Below are positions 11,417-23,668 of a stretch of DNA of 64,000 bases, piece after piece (position 1 is the stretch's first letter; every line of letters starts with the position of its first letter). Origin of the DNA: Dermatemys mawii. Its lineage: Eukaryota; Chordata; Testudines; Dermatemydidae. A program made the translations under genes and the position numbers. The stretch is taken from contig ML677330.1 in NCBI GenBank assembly GCA_007922305.1, positions 1,329,109 through 1,393,108 on the forward strand. The letters are read 5' to 3'. The notes under the pieces are model-generated. The model saw nothing but the letters and a program-made list of their open reading frames with translations, was not told where the DNA came from and searched no databases.

Positions 11417-12075
11417 TGTGACAAAGCTCCAAGTTTGTACTTGTGGGTCCTGCGCTTCCTGGCAGATTGAGGGGCCTCAGAAACTCATTTAGGCTCCGGA
11501 GTGACCTCCCTTTCTCAGTATAATTGGCAAGAGTCACCGCCTAGTGGGTTACCTTCATCACAGGCCAGTATGGAAGATGGAAAAGGGGGGAGCCCGGGCC
11601 CGCCCTCTACTCTGGACTCCAGCCCAGGGACCCTAATAGTATCAGCTAAGATGGCTGACCTTTTAGGCACAAAACACAATACAATTCCCTGGGCTACTTC
11701 CCCACAGCAGTCTCCGCTTCTTCAAACCCCACTTCACTCTTACCTCAGAGCCTCCTTCCTTCTGTATGATATGTTGTCCACCACTCAGTCTCACCAACAG
11801 CATAACTTCCTTCCACAGCTCCTGACACCCACACCCACCTGACTAACTGGGAGGTTTTTATCTGGTTTCAGCCAGTCCCTGATTGGCTTCAGGTGTCCCA
11901 ATTAGGCTAGCTGTTTCTACTCCTTTCCAGAAGGTTCTTAATTGGCCCCAGGTGTCTTGATTGGCCTGGAGTAGCCTTTGTTTGGCTATCCAGGGAACAG
12001 GGACCTGCACATCCTGAGACTAATATACCTGCCTTCCAGCACTCTCTTATACCCTTCTGGTCTGACTCCCTCACA
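11417..12075 (-). mobile_element. Solo LTR (copy 1), TG...CA ends, 4-bp target duplication
   Basis: The + strand sequence begins TGTGACAAAGCTCC and ends GACTCCCTCACA, flanked by CCAT at 11413-11416 and 12076-12079. A second copy lies inverted at 50857-51504 with similar sequence along its whole length. TG...CA termini and a short target duplication fit an endogenous retrovirus or Gypsy-type LTR; no gag, pol or env sequence adjoins it, so it is a solo LTR. A 113-codon open frame antisense to the LTR (11501-11842, GTG start) is not convincing as a gene. Confidence 0.85.
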
Positions 12076-12079
12076 CCAT

Positions 12080-12995
12080 ATATTTCCTAGATGTTCAGTC
12101 TGTTACATCATCTGGCCATCAACATCATAGCTCCATGAAAGAAAAAAAGACCACCTGAAAAAGAAAAGAAAAACAACACTAAAGGAAACCCAAATTCACT
12201 ATTACATTTCTTTCCTTATTTATGCCCTATTTTTATTATAGCAATATTCTGTAGATTTTTTTTTCTGTGTCAGAGTATTCAATAAATGCAGTCATATTCT
12301 TATATTTTAGGTGCATGGCATCAATAAACTATTCAGCAAATTTAACCTCTGACTTTAATGTTTGCAAATGACTGTGTAGCATTTCACTGAACAGGTGAGA
12401 AACACAAACTGATATGTAAGTAATGCAGGAATCTGACATTCCAGTTTAGAGTTTGAGACTAAAACTGTGGACCAAACATGTGAAAGAAGCTATTATAGCA
12501 AATTAAAATAATCCAGTTAAGATTACCAACATTTTAAACTGTACAGCTGAAACCAGTTGTATTTTAATACCAATTGTGTGTAGGTTTTGCTCCAGCCCCT
12601 CGTTTTTTCATTCATGTAAAGAAAATATATTTTTCCCATGTTTTGTTTACCAATTTAAATTTTTAAATGCTGAAATCTAATAATATCTTCTCAACTCTGT
12701 TGGTATCAGTAATTATATCTATTGTAGCAATGTCTGAGTTTAAGTCTCTACTTTGTCAAATATTACAGTTCAACTACACACAATTCTCCACGTTATAAAC
12801 ATGTAGAGTTTTCATTATAAAGCAATATTCTGCTGTAGTATCTCAGAATAGCAAAGTAATATTTAAGGGCCATACCCTTCCCTCAAAATATGCATGAAAT
12901 TGCCATTGACATCAGCTGGAACTCAGTGTGCAGTATGGAGCCATATGAAGTTAATGGTTTCATTGTTTCTCATAAACAAGGCTCTCTCTGAGGGT
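12080..12995. other. AT-rich non-coding stretch
   Basis: Nothing recognised. Confidence 0.4.
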
Positions 12996-13075
12996 TAAAT
13001 CCTGCTATCTTTATTCATGCAAAACTCCCATTGGCTTCCACAGGAGTTTTGCCTGAGTAAAGACTACAGGAGTTT
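12996..13075. repeat. Palindromic MITE relic, CCCATTGGCTTCCACAGGAG core
   Basis: AAAACTCC at 13021-13028 and GGAGTTTT at 13043-13050 form perfect short arms around CATTGGCTTCCACA. AATCCTGC upstream and TGAGTAAAGACTACAGGA downstream are further motifs of this family. Confidence 0.6.
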
Positions 13076-14593
13076 ACAGACTTATTGAGGTCTACACCAT
13101 TCAAAGCTGGATTAATTTAAAACAAATTCAATCTTAGACTTTATATTAAAATTGAAGATGCCATTATTTAACTAAAACATTAAAATGTTATGGTATTATG
13201 CTGTGGTCCCTTATTCCTGTACATTTTTTTTTAATTAAAAACTGAGTAATATGAACCCAACCATATCCTTTCACTTAAAGCTAAAAAAATCTGGATTCTT
13301 TCTCTATCAGCAAATAAAGATAAGAGCAGCAAGCTGAAAATGCCAATTTTACTGCATGTTTTCGGGGGTGATAATACACTTTCCACAGCAAATTCTCTTT
13401 TCTCAAACCAAAGAATCAATAGTAATGTAACTTGCTTTCTGAAGGCAAACAAATATAAATTCTTTAAAAATATTAATTACTAAGCCTGCTATAGTAATAC
13501 TTGAAACTACACCGTGCCATTCACAACACTACCAAATTTTAATTGTTGCATAGTGAGAAACAAATACAGGTGGTTTACTAATTCTGTGAAAGAGCTTTGA
13601 GAAATAACATACTTGCGGCCCAAAAATGCACATGAAAATGCTGAACACAAGTTAGGTAAAATTAAACAAGTGTACTTTTGTACCTATGTGGAGCTTCGTA
13701 TTCACCCATGAACTCTACTCAAAGGGATGGAACCTAAAACTGATTAAATTCATGACATTTACAAACAAAAGCAGCTGGCTATAAAAAGTCCCTTAAAACT
13801 AATCAATTTTCCAATACATTTTATTATGGTTGTCAAGAAACCATTGATGCAAGTTTGTAGCAAGTAGCTGTAATAAAAAAAAATTTAAAAAACCACTATG
13901 GTAGATTCATAATATATGCGTATTTGAAAGACAGTTTCCCTTGATTAAAATAAGGCTACTTCATTATGAGTATTAAGCATTGCTTTATGAGTTATGTAAA
14001 GTTTGTGATTTTTCATTTATGCTTTAGAATCTTAACCACATTGTCTCACTTATGTATAATCCATCAACCCAGGTGACAAATAGTCTTCTATATTTACACA
14101 CTAGGAATATACAAGGAGCATACTGTATTAGCAGCTGAAACTACAAACGCCACTGTCAATCAAACCGGCTGGCATAAGACCATATTTCTTGTCACCAAGA
14201 GGCTTAAAGCAAAGAATCTGTGCCTAATTCTCTTAAACCTTGCAGGTCAAAAGGTTTTAAAATTATTTTTGACACCATTTCTTTGCTTTGTCAACAGGCT
14301 TGAGTACTTTTTAGCATGTAAAGGATATCAGAAAGCTGCTCATTGGAACAATCTAAAACATTAGCAATGTGTGGGTTTTAAGTATTCTATCCATTGTAAT
14401 GCAGTTGGTGTTGCAGCATACCGTTTAGTAATAAAAGGATGCTAGGACTATAACTTTTTATTACTACAACATTTCCACAGCCATAACCAAAACTCGGGAA
14501 GCCAGTCCTTATTGAGCCAAAGCTACCTCCTGTGGTAAATTTACACCTAACTCTAGGCATCCATGTTTGAAAGTTTTAGTCATTGTTGTTAAT
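13076..14593. other. Long AT-rich non-coding stretch
   Basis: No gene, RNA or repeat recognised. Confidence 0.45.
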
Positions 14594-14710
14594 ATTTGTA
14601 TTGCAGTAGCACCCAGATGACCTGACCGGGAGCAGGGCCCCACTCTGCTGGGCAGTTAGAGGAAGACTCTGTCCCTTCCCAACAGAGTTAACAGTTTAAA
14701 TGGGGAGGAG
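14594..14710 (+). repeat. Old dispersed amniote repeat fragment (same family as 3629-3739)
   Basis: Motifs in order: TTTGTATTGCAGTAGCACCC, GAGCAGGGCCCCACTCTGCT and GGGCAGTTAGAGGAAGACTC, ending in an AACAGTTTAAATGGGGAGGA tail. This is one of the better preserved copies. Confidence 0.6.
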
Positions 14711-14934
14711 ACAGCAACATGCAAACAAAGAAAGGGGGTGGGGGAGAGAGAGAGAAGAGGAAAAGAAACTGAAAAAACTGGAGAAAATATCAGTGCATGA
14801 AGCAAAGACCATAGCAAGTGAAATACACTATTGTTATATGTTTAAAAGATCATCAGAAAAAGGTTTAATTCCCAGTGTTACACTAAGACTCCAAATAAAA
14901 GCAAGGAAGGATTATCATGCAGCTAAAGCACAGA

Positions 14935-15085
14935 AGTCAGGCCTGGAGTCTATTTCCAGTGCTGCAATAGCCTCATTAATTTCCTTCAGTTCTAAAATGG
15001 GGGATAATATCTACCTAACAGGGCTGTTTGAGATTTAATTCATTCATATTCAGTGTTAGATGCTTTGAGACCTTTAATGGACAGG
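14935..15085 (+). mobile_element. MIR-like (CORE-type) SINE fragment
   Basis: TTCAGTTCTAAAATGGGGGA, TAATATCTACCTAACAGGGC, TGTTTGAGATTTAATTC and GATGCTTTGAGACC are in the order expected for the conserved part of MIR-family SINEs. The tRNA-like head is not recognisable. Confidence 0.65.
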
Positions 15086-15140
15086 GCAACAGACATGCAA
15101 AACACAGCAAAATGTATGAAATCACACACACAGTCTGATA

Positions 15141-15208
15141 ATATTCTGGCACCATTGAAGTCAGTGGGACTTTTGCCATTGACTTTAATGGAGCTAGGAT
15201 TTCATCCA
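15141..15208. repeat. Palindromic MITE relic, CATTGAAGTCAGTGG core
   Basis: CCATTGAAGTCAGTGGGAC is followed 11 bases later by CCATTGACTTTAATGGAG. Each is itself nearly self-complementary, so two centres of symmetry lie side by side. Confidence 0.6.
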
Positions 15209-15454
15209 CAGCCTTTAATACCCAAGAAGGGGAGGGGTGAATCCCCTGTATCTTCTGGAATTTACCTTTTATGGAAACTACAACACCACCCTGCCAAGAA
15301 TGACATTCTTACCTGCTCTGTAAAATACTTGGAAAGAGCACACAGGCTTTTTGCCATTTTGTTTCACTAGATTTCCCCAAAGGACAAGCATTAACATTTT
15401 TTTTTAATGGGATGGCAACTCCAGACTCTCCACTTACAAGTTTCTTCTCTTACT

Positions 15455-15598
15455 GGGGATGAATCACTCAATAAATTGCCCTGTTCTGTTTGTTCTCTCT
15501 GAAAGATCTGGTACTGGCCACTGTTGGAAGACTGGATATTGGGCTAGATGGGCCATTGGTCTGATGCAGTATAGTGTTCTTTTGTGCACAAGTTACAT
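15455..15598 (+). mobile_element. CR1-type LINE, 3' end fragment (second subfamily)
   Basis: AATTGCCCTGTTCTGTTTGT, GGTACTGGCCACTGTTGGAA and GGGCTAGATGGGCCATTGGT, then CTGATGCAGTATAGTGTTC, follow the order of a CR1 3' end common in reptiles. It differs from the copies at 11043, 24850 and 63370. Confidence 0.7.
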
Positions 15599-18500
15599 AT
15601 GGGGCGGGTGGCGAAGGAGATCAGAAGCCAGGATGATAGCTATGACTAATGCAGCTCCCAACAGTGCCCCTGGGCTGGATTTTGGCCCCCATCCAAAAGT
15701 TAGTGAGTATCTCCGGCGTAGACTGTATTTGATGGAATCTTACCATAAGGTTATATCTATTTCCCTACCCATACTGTCTAGTGTTGTCTGTTTTTATTTT
15801 GGTTAAGGGCAAGAAAACTGTGTTCAGCCACCCAAACCAAAAGCTCCTGATTAAAACAGCATATTCCATCACAACATATGCAGAGGGACATAAATATCTA
15901 AATAAACATAGATTTGATACAGATAGTCTTTTGTGTGTATTCATAATGAGCTACAAACCGCATTCGTTGCAAAAGTCATAGGAATGACCTGATATTACTT
16001 GGCCTCCTTAACTTTACCCCAGTTAGATTTTGCATTGGGAGTACAATTATTTTAATACTGTTAGAGTCTGAATTCCTTTGACCCACTTCTTTTTTAATAG
16101 ATTGATTTGTTGCAGTACAACACAGACCGCTGAAGAGGACCTTCTTAGCCCTCCCCATATGAGGAAGGATGGTGTTGGATAAAGATGGGCCTGAACCAAA
16201 TCCCTGGATCTAAACAGCCGTGAACGTTGCAAATTTTGCATTTTGGACCCATATGCCATTATGGTATAATGATAACCATTGACCCTTCTCAACAGCTTGT
16301 CCTCTGAGAAAAATGAATGAGGGGGTGAGGAAAGGAGAAAGACATCTCCCAATGGGTGGGGTGGGTGGACAAGAAGGGTAAGAGAAAGATCCCCCAACAA
16401 TTACCCCACAGAAGATAAGATCCCAAATGTTATGAAGATGGGGACAGAGACCGTCAGTGGGAAGAGACACTGATATCCCCAGACAGAGTGAAAAGAGAAC
16501 AGGAGAGATAGACACATTGGGGGCAAGAATCATTACATGATGTAGAAGCTGCTGCTTCAACAAGACAGAGCTCAAATCTCTAGTGCACAATAATATGCAT
16601 ATGCTTGCGTGGTACCTACCATATTATTAAGGATAATGGATTTGGAAATCCAGTTCAGATCAGATCATTCCTGACAAGTCTGAGGCTTATCCATTTTTTT
16701 TTCTGACGCTTCTCAAGTATCCATTTTCTTCTCTGCTTCTCATCCTTCTCCCAACCAAACTAGAATGTCTCTTCCTCCTGATTTCATTCCTCTATTCAAG
16801 CGATCCTTATCTCCCTTTCTCTAAAACTGGAAAGATCACCTGAACACTTTACTCTCTCTCCTCCACCACCTTTATTAATGTGACACAATGATGGTGAATA
16901 CACAGGAAATTGGGTTCTAGTGTGCTCCTCTCATTATCCTCCTCACCACCACAAGATGACACTAAGATAGTTCTGCTTTAATGGACATGGCCTTTTGTAA
17001 TTACTTATTGCTATTCTACTTGTGAGCCTACCGTTCCAAACAGAAAATTATAGCCAATCTAATCTAAAGGGATAACTGAACTAGAGAACATTTTCTATGC
17101 CATTTGGATAAAGGAGAAACAACATAAACCAAAAAAGAGAACTATTAAGATGACAATGACAATCATGCAGTTGACAATCTCTTATTTGTTTAAGAGGGGA
17201 TGAGCATTCCAGGCTGAGAGTAAATTGAGCAAACTCCTAAACTGCTTGGAATTAGAAGAAACAGGATTGTGTAGTGACCTGATTTGGATTCAAGGAATTA
17301 AAAGTTCCTCCTTTCTTCAGGTTCATACTACAATGGAATACATAACAGGGAAGGGAGTTTACTTTGAATTCTTGCTTGAATATTCGAGCAGGCGTGTAAA
17401 TATATCATTCCTTGAGAACATTTGCCTTTGTTAGCAAAGGATATCAGAAAGTCGTAAGCTTAAGAGAAACAGGTCACATGTTGGTAACAGCAGGTTGCCG
17501 TAATCATCATTCTGATCCAACACTTTCTTTGCAGGGCTCTAACTAAATATTCGGTTAAAATCTAAGGCAGTTGTCAGTTTGATGAGGCCCAAGCTATGTC
17601 AGAATTCACAGCTGCCCTTTCCCCAAGAGAAGCTCCAAAACTCTCAAAGATTTGAAGGTAGCAGACAGCACCGCAAGATTACCAGACTTGCTGAGACCCT
17701 GAGATGGATTCCAGCATAGATCGTCTGCATGCTATGAGCCAGGCCTAAGAATGGGCAGTCATTCAAGCCTTTTGATTTCTAGTCCATTTTGATGTTTGGT
17801 CTGAGGTTTAGACTTTTTCTTATATTTCAGAACTGATTCCTCCAGCCCCTTAAATTACCCCGGGGGAAAATGTGGGATTAAATTAATGCTAGATGTTAGG
17901 ATATAAAAGGCAGTGAAAACAGTGTATTTTATACCAAGCCTGAAAAGCGGTGGAAATCTGGAGTCACAGAAGTCTGAGATGCAGAAGATCTATTACCTTA
18001 GCTAATGTAGATCAGTGTGTCTCACTAAGGACAGGCTACTAGGTTGCACACCACAGACTGAGACATAAAGTTACCCAGAGTCCTTCAGGGCACAGAGCAG
18101 TACAGGAGAAACACCCCAAATTCTCACTTATGCCCTGGCACATTCCCCCCAGACTTCAACACCTCATTCCAAAGAACAGTTGCAGTTTCTTGCTAAGACC
18201 CAGGATTGTAAAATTTGAGTCTTGGAGAGAGCAAATATATAGCCCACAGCTGGCTTTAGTGTCGGGGTTGGGAGCAGGGGTTGAGAACCATTGAGCTCCA
18301 CTTCTCAACAGAAGATGGACTTGAGGCTTTGGAAAGAGATTCCTGACTGCACTGGAAAGATTAAGACACTGCTGATAAAAAATAAGTTTCAGAGATAGAA
18401 AACAGTCTTCCAGAAGAATCCCCATATCTGTGTATCTAATCTGCTTTTTGCTCAGCTGTTTGACCAATCGTTGATCCATTTTCGCATACACTTTAAACTC

Positions 18501-19394
18501 TTGTTAGCATAATCATAAATAAGAATGTGGTGCCAAAACATTTCTTTCCATAGTGAAAGAGACATTAACTGTTGCAAAAATCATCAGTTCTGTTGATGTT
18601 TACATTGTGAATAGCTGAGTTGCGGTAGAATCACTGATCATTTTTGTTATGAAGAACAGTGACAGGACATTTGTATTTTGAAAGCATTTGAATTCCTCCA
18701 TCTATAATTTGTAATATATTTGTGGTCTTTCCCTGAAGTATACTTTTGTGTGTGTTTGTTGTGAATGTGTGTCTGTAACTTAACCACTCTTGTCAACCAG
18801 ATCATGTACAGAGAATAAAGTAGTCTCAGTTTTTATTTAGAGATGATCCTCTGTGTCCATAAAGGGCTCCCTTATCTCCTCAACGCAGTCCCACCAACCT
18901 CAGAACCACTGTATCATTAACCAAATTCCTCCCAGCCTAGGACTTTAGGGAACTCCTTTTGAAGCCAATTAACACAGGTTCTTAATCATATGGAGGTGTG
19001 GTCACTGATAAGTGTTATAAACACTCCCTCCACTCCTTCCTCTGAAGCCTTCCCTGTAACCTGTCTGAACGTACCATCTTTAAAGCACTCCCAACTGCTG
19101 CTGCCTCAGGAGTATTTATAAAATTACAGCAAGAGGTACCCATGAAAAATATTTAAAATCCAATAAGTCAATATCAGACAAACCCATACCATACAATATT
19201 AGATAACCATTCAGCACATGCAAAAAGCCAAATTTCCTGTTTTCCTCATACATCCACCTAATATCTGTTTCTTTAATAGTTCTCCTAAAGGTAAAAAGCC
19301 TCTGACTAGAATTAGAACCAGTCTTGCACATGGCAAAGTAAGTTACCTTCATACTGACCAACAGTGCTTGAAAAATGTCTCCAACTATACTTTG
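15599..19394. other. Long non-coding stretch
   Basis: No host exon or repeat recognised with confidence. Overlapping minus-strand open frames at 16047-16590 (117 and 126 codons) run through a purine/pyrimidine-biased segment (GGGGTGAGG, GGGTGGGGTGGG) and have no recognisable domain. A short TGTG-rich patch lies at about 18743-18772. Confidence 0.4.
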
Positions 19395-19402
19395 CTACAA
19401 TA

Positions 19403-21109
19403 TAGGGTGACCAGATGTCCTGTTTTTAAGGGAACAGTCCCATATTTAAGCCCTCCTGCCAGTTTCCTGTATTTTCTGTTTCCCCCATCACTACTAGTTG
19501 GTCCACTCCTGCTGCTGGCTAGATCCCTGCTCACCAGCCACCCATCCACCAGCAGTGAGTGGGAGGGTCTAGTGACCGACAATGGGGGTGGGTTTGTAGG
19601 ATGAAGATGGAGCACACGGGGCCGGCCAATTCTCCGCTGGTCCATCAGCACAGTCCCCGTAGTATGCCAGCTTTCAGCCAGCAGGGCCCCATCCCCCATC
19701 CCATTTTTGGTCAGCACTGGCTGTGCGCTGCAGTGGCTGGTGGGTGTGGGAAGGACCAGCTGGCAGCCGGTTATGTGTCCCCTCTGCTGCCCAACCATTT
19801 GCCCTTTACGTGCTCTCCCTTTTCACTGTCCTCTCCCTCCTTTGCCCCTTTGCCTCCCTCTCCCCAGTCCTGCTGCTCCTCCATATCTTCTGCCCCCTGC
19901 TCAACTCACCAACAGATTGGCCAGTAGGCTCCTTCCTTCCTCTATTGCCTCTGGCAGCACCAGTGACCAGAAAAACCCAAGATCCTCCAGCCTGGGGCAC
20001 TGGCCAGGAGGAACTTAGCCCTGCCTGTGACAAAACCCACACAGCACTGATATGGGGAAGTCACTCCACCCCTCAGCTAAACTCTGGAGTAGCGGGGCAG
20101 GAGGGGAAGAGATTTCCAGCCAGTTCATGACCCGAACCTGCAGGTTTCACAGCAGCCCCCAGGACAGGGGACTAGAACCCTCTTCATCCATGCCTCCCTC
20201 CACCTCCCTGCCCCGGTCCTGCCCCCAGGGCGCACGAGCTGCCATGTCCCCTAGGCACTCTCCCCTGCTACACCATCTCTCTGGCCTGATTTGCTGAAGC
20301 CCCTGCAGTCAGGTTCCGTGGGCCCTGGTGCACCATACATCCTGAGGGCTTAATCCCTTCCTGACCAAGCTATAGCCAGGGGACAGGAGGCAGCTGGATT
20401 ATATCAGGGGCCAGAAGCAACCTGGAGCTATTAATTGCCTTTCAACAGTGTGCGGACAGGAAGGGACAAGCTTCTTCCGGCCACATGTGAGGGGGCGGGG
20501 TCCTGCAGAGAGGAGAGATGAGCTCTGCAAGGACACAGGCCAGGACATTTCTTCCCCCCACCCTTCTTCCCCTGCAGCTGGAAGCAGCTCCCATCCCTTC
20601 TGTCCTGCACAGTGTCAAAAGGCTGCTGGCCACATTCTGGTGTGATCCCTGCAGAAATCTGTGAGGGGTGGCATGGGAGCACGTGTCACCCCACGTGTTG
20701 CCTCAGGAAGATGCCGCACTAGGAGAGGCAGGTTAGTCCTGGGGGCCCAACCAGGCATGGAGCACAGAGAGCACCAGGCACCGAGGGTTGGGTCAGTTGG
20801 TCACCCGCCCTGTGTGAGAGAGGTTAACAGGAATGTGTGTATGTCACCCATCCCCATGTGTGGAGATGGGGGCGGGGGTGTATGTGTCACCTCTCCCCAT
20901 GTGAACGCTAAAGCCATAGTGATAAGAAGGTAAATTTTAAAAGAATCTAACTCCGCAGTATATTTCTTTTTAAGAATGGCTCAGTTAACTTGATTTTAAT
21001 TTGAATGTTTGTACTGCAGAGTGCTGATTGGTTGCCATTGAACACACTTGAATTCAAATAAATTTTATCAGGTGTTCCATATTCAGCATAGGGAAATATG
21101 GTCACTCTA
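19403..21109 (+). mobile_element. 1.7-kb GC-rich hAT-like element, copy A
   Basis: The ends TAGGGTGACCA and TGGTCACTCTA are terminal inverted repeats. The flanks CTACAATA (19395-19402) and CAGCAATA (21110-21117) agree at 6 of 8 positions, a decayed 8-bp duplication. Copy B lies inverted at 48037-49747 with nearly the same length (1,711 bp). The inner ends (TCAGTTAACTTGATTTTAAT near 20983) are AT-rich, while the interior at about 19500-20900 is strongly C+G-rich. Open frames there (up to 137 codons) exist in all frames and show no transposase domain. I infer a non-autonomous element whose interior has an unknown origin. Confidence 0.85.
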
Positions 21110-21375
21110 CAGCAATACCTGCATGGCTGTTTTATTGTCCCACCTGATTTTTCCAGTCAATATATTTATGATTTTTATAACAGGGTAAACCTTGCACCGA
21201 CTATCCATGGCTGACTGTTTCCTTTGTCCCTCTCAGAGTGATAAATTACTCTTAGAATTTTTCATCTCAAAGGATCCCAAAGCTCTTTGCTGATTGAATA
21301 CAAAATGTTTGTGACAGGATCCCTATATACAACTGCTGTGAAACCATCTTTGAATGGAAAGTGATTCATCTATGA

Positions 21376-21488
21376 CAGCATTTCTCAACCTTTTTCATAC
21401 CAGAGACCAGCTTGCTGCCTTTCTAAACTGTGTCAGGGAGATCTCAGGGACTGGCACTGGTCCATGGACCAGTAGTTGAGAAACAACG
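21376..21488. mobile_element. Short hAT-type MITE
   Basis: CAGCATTTCTCAACC at the left and GTTGAGAAACAACG at the right are terminal inverted repeats. The flanks ATCTATGA and ATCTAATT share their first five bases, a partly decayed 8-bp duplication. The interior TACCAGAGACCAG and CACTGGTCCATGGACCAGT fit a well-known hAT MITE family. Confidence 0.75.
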
Positions 21489-23124
21489 ATCTAATTCACT
21501 ATCAACTTGCTGGAATAAATGCAAGCAGCTGAGAAACAAAAACTATTTTATTCAAATATACCCAGACATTTTCATTTTAAGAGATACAGGTTTGGCCTTT
21601 TCACCCACATAAGCATAATTTCATCTGATTTTTTAAAAAGCTGATTAAAATAACCTGTTACTTTACACATAAAACTTACACACATAAAGGGCCTGAGGAA
21701 CTGATCTGTGACAACCGACTGAATAGGAAGCTGTACAGATGCATGGGAAGTTCAGGGAAGGATTCTACTTTGCAAAGGCACAATCACTCCAGAACAGTCA
21801 GGTTCACAGGGAGACCATTCAGTCTGCTGCCCTCATGCTGCAGAACAGAGAGAAGGGCTATGACCTCACCACCTCGTCCTCATGGTCGATGGGGCATAGG
21901 GACTACAATTCTAAGAAGAGACTTGTGTAGGCAGCACAGAAGGGAGTCGTCTTGTGCACCCTTATCCCCATACACTCACATAAGAGCCTGTCGCAGTGTG
22001 ACCCATGTGATCCCTTGTACATATGTGGTTATTCACACAGTGTACCACTTGACTTATGCATTTGTAATGTAACATATTACACTATATAAAGTATATAGTG
22101 CGCAGTAAGGGACAGATTCAGATCACAGTTATGCCATCTACACAGTTTTGTATGGTATCATTACATCATTCAGGAAGATGGAGTGATTCTTCTATTCTAA
22201 TAGTTGTACTGGTACTACCTCAGTGTGGATGCAGCTAAGGATGCCTTATATTGATAGAACTTATTCCTCTTTCTGTGCCATAATAAGCTATAGAGCTATA
22301 AAGCATATTTCTACTGTGCATTATATGACTAAGACAAGGAATTGCTGTTCCCATATTTGAAATCCACATTCAAATACATCATCATCTAAAACCTGTCCAG
22401 AGGCCAGTTCTCAGTCACATACTTTGAATGTTCACTCCAAATTGGGCAGAGCAAGAGCATGCAGAACATAGTGGTTCTCCACATCTGTTCCCTCATCTCA
22501 AACATACGACAGTGCAGGTACTTTCCTGCTTTCCTGTCTGCGTGCTTTAGAAGGGGCATTTATGAACAGAGCGTCCAACTTGTTAACAACAAGGATTAGT
22601 CCAATTTTCTTCACAAGCTTCTGTTAACACTGTGCCTTGCGCTGAGTTCTCCTCAGTCTCACCCATTACAGATAGCCAGGGCAGTAGTGGTAGAAGCGGC
22701 TTTTATATCATCCAACAAAATTCTTTAACATCCTATCTGTTTGAAGTGCAACTGATGAATTTGTGGGGAAGGAGAAGAGAGAAGATAAAATTCTAGGTTA
22801 GGAAAGGTCTGAGAAATAGCAAAAATGAGGGGAGGAAGCAGGGAGAATGAAAGCAGGCTGGAAAAAAAAAAAGACAGTTTCCATTATCTGCACCAATGGC
22901 AGAATATGAGAGAAGGCCTTATAAACTGGCATCCCTCTTATGGACGGGTAGTAAATGAAGTTCAGCAGGGACTTTAATTTATTATAAATAGCAATATGCC
23001 ACTTTACCGTTCATTGACATTATAGATAGGCTCAAGCCAGAAGACTTGTATCCTGACCCAAACTATCTAAAAGCGGGGAGTGTTCAGATGCAAGATTTTG
23101 ATTCAGAAATCATCTTAAATTGTA
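21489..23124. other. Long non-coding stretch
   Basis: Nothing recognised. A 109-codon frame at 21743-22072 has no domain. Confidence 0.4.
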
Positions 23125-23225
23125 AACTCTTTGGAGCAGGGACTATCTTTTTGTTATGTATATGTACTCTGCCTAGCACAATGAAGTATTGATTTCCCAC
23201 TGGCCCTTTTAAGTGCTATTACAAT
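23125..23225 (-). repeat. Old dispersed amniote repeat fragment, reversed
   Basis: GGACTATCTTTTTGTTATG, CTGCCTAGCACAATGAAG and AAGTGCTATTACAATACAG are the reverse-strand motifs of the family at 3629-3739. Confidence 0.6.
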
Positions 23226-23439
23226 ACAGATCATAACTAATTATAATCTCTTCAATATAATTTACCATACATTTTAAGAGTCATTCAATCCATGTACAGC
23301 AATCTATCTCCCACTTACATCAAATCATAGCTGATAAACCCAAAGATTCACAGCTTCTAACCAAACAAACCAAGAACTTTGAGAACATCCTTATTTGCTC
23401 AAGCCCTTTACATTCCTAGACAATTTAGTAGAGCCAAGT

Positions 23440-23600
23440 AAAATGTTTTGGGATGAAAGTTTTTTTTTCTCTGTCAGAAAATGCTGTTGACTGAAACATT
23501 TCACAAATTTGGCAAATTATTTCATTTGAAACAAAAAAAGAAAAGATTTCTGCAGCATCAGAATGAACCATTTAGATATCTCTAAAATGTTTTGATTTTT
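23440..23600. repeat. AT-rich dispersed repeat, third copy
   Basis: AAAATGTTTTGGGATGAAAG, GACTGAAACATTTCACAAAT and TTTGGCAAATTATTTCATTT match the motif set of the AT-rich family. Confidence 0.45.
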
Positions 23601-23668
23601 TAGGATAAACTCACAAGAGGATTTGGGTGCCAGTCACAAGATAATGGTGACTGTGCCCTTAGAACCTT

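Noticed and set aside
16047..16590. Overlapping minus frames of 117 and 126 codons
   Set aside because: Compositional, no recognised domain, and no splice or promoter context.
19385..20130. Several 100-137-codon open frames on both strands
   Set aside because: All within or across the boundary of hAT-like copy A; mutual shadows in stop-poor GC-rich DNA.
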